The translations under genes were made by a program, and so were the position numbers. This document shows, piece after piece, positions 6,427 to 11,630 of a DNA stretch of 11,630 nt. The DNA lies in assembly GCA_903931355.1 (NCBI GenBank), contig CAIZCB010000035.1, positions 1 through 11,630 on the forward strand, in the 5' to 3' direction. The notes under the pieces are model-generated. The model was not told the DNA's origin. It made no database searches and saw only the letters and a list, made by a program, of their open reading frames with translations. The DNA is from an uncultured Pseudomonadota bacterium. Its GTDB lineage: Bacteria; Pseudomonadota; Gammaproteobacteria; Methylococcales; Methylomonadaceae. Each line of letters starts with the position of its first letter. The stretch's first letter is position 1.

Positions 6427-8013
6427 TCACAAAGGCTTAATCAAGCCAAACTGTGCCGCAGGTCTAAATATCAACCAATATTCACGATGCCCCTGCGCTA
6501 AAAATGCTTCGGCTGGGCGATCTTTTTCTAAGGAAATTAAATAGCCATTGGGATGTTGTGCTGACCAATCAGCAAGCTGTTCCGGTGTAAGAGTCGGCAA
6601 GGCTTGTGTTAATCGACCAATGAAATTTAACTGGCCTTGATAATTCCCAACAAACGCCACAGGGACATTTTGATCATTAAAGGCTTTCACCTGCAAAGCC
6701 GCTGGTTTCAAGTTATAGGTGGCATCGTTGTATTTAAAAAAGCAGATAAAACCGACAAAAATCGCCACCACCACTGCGGTCGCCAAGCTGAACACGTTCA
6801 ATTGGCGGCGCATCAATAACACACCACTCAACACTATGCCGATGGCAAACACCGACAAACCCCAATCCAATTCAACAGCCTGTACCCAAGTCCATTTCGA
6901 CAAGCCAGGTACTTGCGGCAACAGCATTAAAAACACGCCAATCGCGATAAATAATAATGGCAACAACCACTCACTGATTTGGCGCTGGGATGATGAAACG
7001 GTTTGCTGCAAGGCTTTAGCCACTAACAAAGCAAACGCAGGTAACATAGGAATCAAATAATGAATTTGTTTACTGGGTAGCAAAGAAAAAATGATGAAAA
7101 TCGACGCCAGCCAAATCAGGCAAAACCGAGAACCCAGATCCCCCCAAACATTCATCGCTCGCACGCCACACCAAAACCGTGACCAAAACAACCAAGGGAA
7201 TAAAAACATCGGTAAAAATGGCAAATACCAAAATACTGGCCGCTTATGGATATTGGTACCGACAGCCCTATCAGCAGTTTGATGCCACAAAATCGCTTTT
7301 GCATATTCTTCGCCACCCGCCACCGCCGCTGGCATTGCCCAAGCCAAAGCCCACATCAGCGCAATTAAAGTGGCAAATAACAATCCGACAAACCAGCGAG
7401 AAACCGCGACTTTTTCATCACCCGCCCAAACTACCATCAAAGCAGCGGTCGGCAAGATATGCAAAAAGATCACCGGCCCTTTGGCCAGCAAACCCAAACC
7501 AATCGACAAGGCGACAAAGGTCCAGCCTTTTAACTCGGCACCTTTAACTACTTCAACAAAACCCAACATCGCCAACAACACCAAACTGGTCAGCAAAATA
7601 TCGAACATGGTCGAAGTAGCAAACAAAGTCCATAGCAAACTGGCGATTAAGATCCAAGGCGCCAGCAAAGCCACATTAACTTGATTCGGCCAAAGTTTAG
7701 CGGCTAGTTGCCGAGTCAAAACCAAATTCAGCAAAGCGCACAATGGCCCGACTAAGCGCGGCCACCAATCATTAACCCCGAACACAGCCCAACCGGCATG
7801 AAACAACCAAAACAATAATGGCGGCTTATGACTGTAAGTATGGCCGTTCAAATACGGCACTTGAAAATCACCGCGCAGCCACATTTCCCAAGCAACGGTT
7901 AGGTAGCGGGTTTCATCTATCGGAATCGGCTGGCGAAAGAAAATGGTGGTGGTTAGTAATAACCAAAGCGGGAAAATGCCCCAGCGGTAAAGCGTTTGGC
8001 TTGATAAAGTCAT
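6427..8013 (-). CDS. GT39/PMT-superfamily membrane glycosyltransferase, ArnT-like
   Basis: A 528-residue polytopic membrane protein with about a dozen hydrophobic segments. GT39/ArnT-like enzymes move a sugar from a polyprenyl-phosphate donor to lipid A, protein or another envelope acceptor on the periplasmic side. The first periplasmic loop carries PIDETRYLTVAWEM with the acidic pair Asp33-Glu34, expected for catalysis or metal binding. It is followed by SHKPPLLFWL (61-70), GLGLLAKGPV near residue 175, and SKQIHYLIPMLPA near residue 320, all characteristic of the ArnT-like branch. A C-terminal soluble region of roughly 120 residues resembles the periplasmic domain of this branch. I chose the ATG at 8013, with GGA a few bases upstream. 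An in-frame TTG at 8022 preceded by AGG would add three residues and cannot be excluded. pyrC lies 45 nt upstream. Donor and acceptor are unknown, so I do not call it ArnT. Confidence 0.87.
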   Translation of the reverse strand: MTLSSQTLYRWGIFPLWLLLTTTIFFRQPIPIDETRYLTVAWEMWLRGDFQVPYLNGHTYSHKPPLLFWLFHAGWAVFGVNDWWPRLVGPLCALLNLVLTRQLAAKLWPNQVNVALLAPWILIASLLWTLFATSTMFDILLTSLVLLAMLGFVEVVKGAELKGWTFVALSIGLGLLAKGPVIFLHILPTAALMVVWAGDEKVAVSRWFVGLLFATLIALMWALAWAMPAAVAGGEEYAKAILWHQTADRAVGTNIHKRPVFWYLPFLPMFLFPWLFWSRFWCGVRAMNVWGDLGSRFCLIWLASIFIIFSLLPSKQIHYLIPMLPAFALLVAKALQQTVSSSQRQISEWLLPLLFIAIGVFLMLLPQVPGLSKWTWVQAVELDWGLSVFAIGIVLSGVLLMRRQLNVFSLATAVVVAIFVGFICFFKYNDATYNLKPAALQVKAFNDQNVPVAFVGNYQGQLNFIGRLTQALPTLTPEQLADWSAQHPNGYLISLEKDRPAEAFLAQGHREYWLIFRPAAQFGLIKPL

Positions 8014-8058
8014 CGTATCCAAAAAAACCTAGCATCCATGCGTTAAAAAAAATCGGCG

Positions 8059-9090
8059 TTAAATTAACTGCCACTGCAATTGTTCACCAGCTAACAACGG
8101 TGTAATACTGAGATCGGCTTCGCCATAGCTAACCGGCACTTGCCAAGGCTGTTTTTGCAAAGTCACTGTCGCACTATTGCGCGGCAAACCGTAAAAATCA
8201 GCACCATGAAAACTGGCAAACCCTTCTAATTTATCCAAAGCATTGGCTTGTTCAAAGGCTTGGGCATATAGTTCGATTGCCGCATGAGCACTGTAACAAC
8301 CCGCACAACCACAGCTGTTTTCTTTTAAATGCGTTAAGTGCGGTGCGCTATCGGTGCCTAAGAAAAATTTAGGATTGCCGCTAGTCGCTGCTGTTAATAA
8401 AGCTTGGCGATGCTGCTCGCGTTTTAAAATCGGCAAGCAGTAAAAATGCGGCTTAATCCCACCGACTAAAATTGCATTACGATTGAACAATAAATGTTGC
8501 GGGGTAATGGTAGCGGCAACATTATTTGAAGCAGATTCAACAAATTGCACCGCTTCTTGAGTTGTAACATGCTCAAGCACTACTCGTAATTCTGGAAACT
8601 GCTGCGTAATTTGGCTTAACTGAGTATCCACAAAGATTTTTTCACGATCAAAAATATCATGCTCGGCATCAGTCACTTCGCCATGAATCAACAACGGCAC
8701 CCGATATTTTTCCATTGCCGCTAACAAGGGATAAGCGGCTTCGATATTAGCAACCCCGGCATCTGAATTGGTGGTTGCACCAGCCGGATAAAGCTTAAAG
8801 CCATGAACAAACTCACTATCAGCAACTTTTTTGATTTCTTCAACTGAGGTATTACCCGTCAAATACAAAGTCATTAAAGGTTGAAAGTTTGAATTCGTGG
8901 GCAAAGCAGCGAGAATTTCCTGCCGATAAATCAATGCTTGCTCAACGCTAATCACAGGCGGTTTGAGGTTGGGCATAATCATTGCTCGACCAAATTGGCG
9001 AACAGTGTGAGCGATAACGGTGTTTAAAATCTTGCCGGTTCTGACATGTAAATGCCAGTCATCGGGCTGGGTGATGGTCAATTTATCCAT
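8059..9090 (-). CDS. pyrC: Dihydroorotase, PyrC (type II)
   Basis: A 343-residue cytoplasmic zinc enzyme that cyclises carbamoyl aspartate to dihydroorotate, the third step of pyrimidine synthesis. All expected metal ligands are present: His13 and His15 in DDWHLHVR, the carboxylated Lys99 in [15 protein letters not shown], His136 in LLIHGEV, His174 in VLEHVTT, and Asp247 in LGTDSAPH. Asn41 in IMPNLKPP matches the substrate-contact position. Length matches E. coli PyrC (about 348) rather than the longer PyrC/allantoinase group. The frame stays open upstream to about 9159, but I chose the ATG at 9090 because its product begins [15 protein letters not shown], as in the family. No strong ribosome-binding site precedes it; an ATG at 9132 is the alternative. 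It heads the minus-strand run toward hemJ and is divergent from the fmdB-like gene across a dyad-containing promoter region. Confidence 0.96.
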   Translation of the reverse strand: MDKLTITQPDDWHLHVRTGKILNTVIAHTVRQFGRAMIMPNLKPPVISVEQALIYRQEILAALPTNSNFQPLMTLYLTGNTSVEEIKKVADSEFVHGFKLYPAGATTNSDAGVANIEAAYPLLAAMEKYRVPLLIHGEVTDAEHDIFDREKIFVDTQLSQITQQFPELRVVLEHVTTQEAVQFVESASNNVAATITPQHLLFNRNAILVGGIKPHFYCLPILKREQHRQALLTAATSGNPKFFLGTDSAPHLTHLKENSCGCAGCYSAHAAIELYAQAFEQANALDKLEGFASFHGADFYGLPRNSATVTLQKQPWQVPVSYGEADLSITPLLAGEQLQWQLI

Positions 9091-9122
9091 TATTTTGGCG
9101 TTTTCAATTAGAATACTGGCCC

Positions 9123-9152
9123 ATTCTAGCATTAAGGGTCTTGAATTCTTAA
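9123..9152 (-). promoter_or_regulatory. pyrC: Candidate promoter for pyrC
   Basis: On the minus strand TTAAGA (9147-9152) is followed after 18 bases by TAGAAT (9123-9128), preceded by TG at the extended -10 position (TGCTAGAAT). It would start transcription near 9116, leaving a leader of roughly 25 bases before the ATG at 9090. It overlaps the oppositely directed fmdB-aspS promoter. Confidence 0.45.
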
Positions 9153-9167
9153 AACCCAACCCTTAAT
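9131..9167. promoter_or_regulatory. 9-bp dyad spanning the divergent pyrC / fmdB-aspS promoters
   Basis: ATTAAGGGT (9131-9139) and ACCCTTAAT (9159-9167) are exact inverted repeats separated by 19 bases. The right arm overlaps the -10 of the rightward promoter. The left arm abuts the extended -10 of the leftward promoter. The placement suits a protein-binding operator. The centre-to-centre distance of 28 bases is longer than a simple dimer site, and the arms are AT-rich at their ends, so chance is possible. Confidence 0.35.
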
Positions 9168-9169
9168 AA
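9141..9169 (+). promoter_or_regulatory. Candidate sigma70 promoter for the fmdB-like gene and aspS
   Basis: TTGAAT (9141-9146) and TAATAA (9164-9169) are separated by the optimal 17 bases. Transcription would start about 25 bases before the fmdB-like ATG at 9201. No other good promoter is seen before aspS, so it probably drives both genes. Confidence 0.55.
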
Positions 9170-9200
9170 CAAACGACTTTGATATTTTCTGGAGAAGCAG

Positions 9201-9467
9201 ATGCCGATTTATGAATACCAATGCAATGCTTGCGGACACCAACACGAAGCCTTGCAAAAACTAGGCGCAGAGCCTTTGGTGACTTGCCCAGCTTGTAACC
9301 AAGACGAACTAAAAAAGAAAATTTCTGCCGCAGGTTTCCGTTTAAAAGGCGGCGGCTGGTATGAAACCGATTTCAAAGGCGGCAACAAAAAAAATGTTGC
9401 TGGCGACTCCGGCGCTGGTGGCGGCACCAGCGGCGGTGGCTGTGCAGGCAGTTGCGCTTGCCACTAA
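9201..9467 (+). CDS. FmdB-family zinc-ribbon protein
   Basis: An 88-residue small protein of the FmdB/CxxC_CXXC_SSSS family. The N-terminal zinc ribbon is MPIYEYQCNACGH with Cys8 and Cys11, completed by Cys29 and Cys32 in VTCPACNQ. It is followed by the family hallmark GFRLKGGGWYETDFK (45-59). The C-terminal tail (about 66-88) is Gly/Ser-rich and ends with extra Cys81, Cys85, Cys87 and terminal His88. A low-complexity tail with such residues is frequent in proteobacterial members. The family was named as a putative regulator of formamidase, but no general function is established. A good GGAG ribosome-binding site (9191-9194) precedes the ATG by 6 nt. Placement just upstream of aspS is a familiar arrangement in beta- and gammaproteobacteria, often with a DUF502 membrane gene between them; that gene is absent here, with only 74 nt separating the two. 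Confidence 0.93.
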   Translation: MPIYEYQCNACGHQHEALQKLGAEPLVTCPACNQDELKKKISAAGFRLKGGGWYETDFKGGNKKNVAGDSGAGGGTSGGGCAGSCACH

Positions 9468-9541
9468 ACCGATCAATTTAGCGCAGGGATACCGAGCGCT
9501 AAAAACCCAATTGCTAACCCCTTTATTTGTTGAGAACAATT

Positions 9542-11332
9542 ATGCGTAGCCACAAATGTGGAGAATTAACCACTACAAACCTTGGTCAAACCGTTGCTTT
9601 ATGCGGCTGGGTTCACCGTCGCCGCGATCATGGTGGCGTTATTTTTATCGACCTCAGAGACCGTGCTGGTCTGGTGCAAGTGGTATTCGACCCAGATGAG
9701 GCTGCGAGTTTTGGCATTGCGGAAAGCGTGCGTAGTGAATATGTGTTGCGTATCGAAGGTATCGTTCGCGACCGCCCAGAAGGCACTCACAACCCTAATA
9801 TGACCACCGGTCAAATCGAAGTATTAGGCAAATCTATCGAAATCTTAAACGAATCAGAAACCCCGCCATTCCCATTGGAAAGCGAGATTGAGGTTAACGA
9901 AGAAACCCGTTTACGTTACCGTTACATCGACTTACGCCGTACTTCGATGCAACACAAAATGAAAGTCCGTCGCGACGTGACTCGTCATTTGCGTCAATAT
10001 TTGGATGACCACGAGTTTTTCGAAATCGAAACACCGTACTTAACTAAAGCCACGCCAGAAGGCGCGCGCGATTACATCGTCCCTAGCCGTACCCACCCTA
10101 ATTCATTCTTCGCCTTGCCACAATCACCACAGCTGTACAAACAGTTGTTGATGGTTGCTGGCATGGAACGCTACTACCAAGTGGTTCGCTGCTTCCGTGA
10201 CGAAGATTTACGCGCCGACCGTCAGCCTGAATTTACCCAGCTGGATATTGAAACCTCGTTCCTCAACGAGCAACAAATCATGTCCATCATGGAAGAAATG
10301 ATTCGCGGCTTATTCAAAGACATTATCAATGTCGATTTAGGCGATCAATTCCCAGTGATGAGCTACGACGAAGCGATGCGCCGCTATGGTTCAGACCGTC
10401 CAGACTTACGAATTCCATTGGAATTAATCGACATTGCTGATGAAATGAAAGACGTTGATTTCAAAGTCTTCTCAGGCCCAGCTAACGATCCAAACGGTCG
10501 CGTCGTTGCGATGCGCTTGCCAGAAGGTGGCGATTTAAGCCGTAGCACCATCGACGAATTAACCAAGTTTGTCAGCATTTACGGCGCAAAAGGCTTGGCT
10601 TATATCAAAGTCAACGACCTAGCAGCTGGCATCGAAGGCTTGCAATCGCCGATTGTCAAATTCGCACCCGACACGGTTTGGGCGAAAGTCATGGAAAAAG
10701 TCGGCGCTCAAAACGGCGATTTAATCTTCTTCGGCGCGGATAAAACCGGCATCGTTAACGAAGCCATGGGCGCATTGCGAGTTAAATTAGGCTTAGACCG
10801 CAACCTATTAACTGGCGCTTGGAAACCAGTTTGGGTGGTTGATTTCCCAATGTTCGCATGGGACGAAAAAGCCCAACGCTTCACCGCGATTCACCATCCA
10901 TTCACTGCCCCAAGCTGCTCAGTTGAAGACTTGGTTGCCAACCCAGGCACCGCTTTATCGCGTGCTTACGACTTAGTGCTAAACGGCACCGAAGTCGGCG
11001 GTGGTTCAATCCGTATCAACCGCACCGCGATGCAACAAACCGTATTCGACATTTTAGGCATCGGCCACGACGAAGCCCGCGAAAAATTCGGCTTCTTGTT
11101 AGATGCTTTGAAATACGGTGCGCCACCACACGGCGGTATCGCTTTCGGTTTAGACCGTTTGGTAATGTTAATGACCGGTGCCAGCTCAATCCGCGACGTC
11201 ATCGCCTTCCCAAAAACCCAAACTGCCGCTTGCCCATTATTCAACGCACCAGCGTTGGTAACTGATGAACAATTGAAAGAATTGGGAATTAGATTGCGTA
11301 AGCCTGCGGGTAAGGAAGAGAAGCAGGATTAA
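9542..11332 (+). CDS. aspS: Aspartyl-tRNA synthetase, bacterial type, probably non-discriminating
   Basis: A 596-residue class II synthetase charging tRNA with aspartate, close to E. coli AspRS (590). The N-terminal OB-fold anticodon domain (1 to about 105) contains [11 protein letters not shown]. Class II motif 2 is [19 protein letters not shown] (215-233) with Arg219, and motif 3 is [11 protein letters not shown] (536-546). The bacterial GAD insertion occupies about 285-415. The C-terminal [11 protein letters not shown] is standard. His30 and Gly81 occupy the positions that in Pseudomonas aeruginosa AspRS (His31 and Gly82 as I recall) allow mischarging of tRNA-Asn, whereas E. coli has Leu and Lys. 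The enzyme therefore probably makes Asp-tRNA-Asn as well, for amidation by GatCAB. The start is the ATG at 9542 with GAGAA (9532-9536) upstream; an in-frame TTG at 9527 is less likely. It follows the fmdB-like gene by 74 nt and is probably cotranscribed. Confidence 0.97.
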   Translation: MRSHKCGELTTTNLGQTVALCGWVHRRRDHGGVIFIDLRDRAGLVQVVFDPDEAASFGIAESVRSEYVLRIEGIVRDRPEGTHNPNMTTGQIEVLGKSIEILNESETPPFPLESEIEVNEETRLRYRYIDLRRTSMQHKMKVRRDVTRHLRQYLDDHEFFEIETPYLTKATPEGARDYIVPSRTHPNSFFALPQSPQLYKQLLMVAGMERYYQVVRCFRDEDLRADRQPEFTQLDIETSFLNEQQIMSIMEEMIRGLFKDIINVDLGDQFPVMSYDEAMRRYGSDRPDLRIPLELIDIADEMKDVDFKVFSGPANDPNGRVVAMRLPEGGDLSRSTIDELTKFVSIYGAKGLAYIKVNDLAAGIEGLQSPIVKFAPDTVWAKVMEKVGAQNGDLIFFGADKTGIVNEAMGALRVKLGLDRNLLTGAWKPVWVVDFPMFAWDEKAQRFTAIHHPFTAPSCSVEDLVANPGTALSRAYDLVLNGTEVGGGSIRINRTAMQQTVFDILGIGHDEAREKFGFLLDALKYGAPPHGGIAFGLDRLVMLMTGASSIRDVIAFPKTQTAACPLFNAPALVTDEQLKELGIRLRKPAGKEEKQD

Positions 11333-11343
11333 ATATTAGCCCC

Positions 11344-11369
11344 GCACCCTACAATCCAATGTAGGGTGC
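11344..11369 (+). terminator. Hairpin after aspS, possible terminator, sharing an arm with the REP element
   Basis: GCACCCTACA (11344-11353) pairs exactly with TGTAGGGTGC (11360-11369) around a 6-base loop, starting 12 bases after the aspS stop. It is followed by ATTTCATG, not a true T tract, so factor-independent termination is uncertain. Its right arm is also the left arm of the REP palindrome, so the two stems cannot form at once. Confidence 0.5.
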
Positions 11370-11381
11370 ATTTCATGCACC
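11361..11381 (+). repeat. REP element with GTAG head upstream of a RAYT gene
   Basis: GTAG (11361-11364) is followed by GGTGCA, a 5-base loop TTTCA, and TGCACC (11376-11381). A conserved GTAG or GGAG tetranucleotide followed by a palindrome is the hallmark of bacterial REP sequences mobilised by RAYT proteins. A RAYT gene begins 47 bases downstream. The GTAGGGTGC stretch also has an inverted partner at 11344-11352, which suggests the remnant of a paired REP (BIME-like) arrangement. Confidence 0.7.
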
Positions 11382-11428
11382 CATTTAAACCTAACATACG
11401 TTTCTGAAAACAAATCATCGGTGCATTC

Positions 11429-11630
11429 ATGTCTAATTACCGCCGATCATATTGCCAAGCAGGCACCTATTTTTTTACCGTTGTCGCCTATGACCGCCGG
11501 CCAATTTTCTGCGAACCAATTTTCAGAACAGCACTTCGAAATGCGATTAAAGAAACGCAATTAGAGCTGCCCTTTGACATCGATGCATGGGTTTTATTAC
11601 CCGATCATTTGCATTGCATTTGGACATTAC
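11429..11630 (+). CDS. REP-associated tyrosine transposase (RAYT), N-terminal part
   Basis: The open frame from the ATG at 11429 continues past the right edge, giving 67 codons. The protein begins MSNYRRSYCQAGTYFFTVVAYDRRP, the typical opening of TnpA-REP proteins of the IS200-related Y1 transposase family. The visible end, WVLLPDHLHCIWTL, contains the HUH metal-binding motif (His-Leu-His). These enzymes cut single-stranded DNA at REP sequences using a catalytic tyrosine, which would lie in the part not shown. They are domesticated: usually single copy, without flanking IS ends. The REP palindrome just upstream supports the call. No good ribosome-binding site is seen. The bases around the ATG (GGTGCATTCATG) resemble half of that REP. 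Whether the gene is intact cannot be judged from this window. Confidence 0.88.
   Translation, partial: MSNYRRSYCQAGTYFFTVVAYDRRPIFCEPIFRTALRNAIKETQLELPFDIDAWVLLPDHLHCIWTL

Noticed and set aside
6637..7684. Several overlapping plus-strand frames of 60-122 codons opposite the GT39 gene
   Set aside because: The translations are low-complexity, rich in Lys, Asn, Thr and Pro, as expected from reading a membrane-protein gene backwards. The minus-strand frame is continuous and has family motifs.
8014..8058. A-rich/T-rich runs between pyrC and the GT39 gene as a terminator
   Set aside because: On the minus strand there are T runs, but the only stem (GCAT-GG-ATGC) is four pairs with a two-base loop, too weak to support termination.
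9091..9159. 23-codon N-terminal extension of pyrC starting at a TTG
   Set aside because: It would run through the promoter and dyad region, and homologues begin near [15 protein letters not shown].
9342..9539. Minus-strand frame of 65 codons opposite the fmdB-like gene
   Set aside because: The Ala/Thr-rich translation is a shadow of the Gly/Ser-rich tail on the other strand. No domain or start signal is seen.

Overview
The window looks like ordinary chromosome of a gammaproteobacterium of moderate GC content. AspRS, type II PyrC, PykA-like pyruvate kinase, the short FmdB protein and HemJ all read as gammaproteobacterial. A methanotroph-like (Methylococcales) host is my best guess from overall protein flavour and the REP/RAYT type, but this is inference and no diagnostic one-carbon gene is present.

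Layout, left to right. (1) 1-979, minus: an OFA-type major facilitator transporter whose C-terminus lies outside the window. It is divergent from (2) 1112-2083, plus: a D-2-hydroxyacid dehydrogenase of the glyoxylate/hydroxypyruvate reductase type. (3) A perfect 12-bp hairpin at 2094-2121 separates this gene from the convergent gap-pyk pair (4601 down to 2145, minus), two lower-glycolysis enzymes coupled by a 9-nt gap. (4) A minus-strand run from 9090 to 4760: pyrC (pyrimidine synthesis), a GT39/ArnT-like integral membrane glycosyltransferase, a GT2 polyprenyl-phosphate glycosyltransferase, a small LAB_N membrane protein, and hemJ (protoporphyrinogen oxidase). (5) Divergent from pyrC across a 110-bp regulatory interval: an FmdB-family zinc ribbon and aspS (aspartyl-tRNA synthetase), plus strand. 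(6) Downstream of aspS, a REP-type palindrome with a GTAG head and the first 67 codons of a RAYT (REP-associated tyrosine transposase), cut by the right edge.

How the genes relate. gap and pyk act in the same pathway. The GT2, LAB_N and GT39 genes look like a three-part envelope-glycosylation module: sugar loaded on a polyprenyl phosphate, small membrane partner, periplasmic transfer. This resembles the logic of arnC-arnE/F-arnT and is the least understood part of the window. pyrC, hemJ and fmdB-aspS are housekeeping. No CRISPR array, tRNA, rRNA, phage gene or defence system was seen. No gene-free stretch exceeds about 160 bases.
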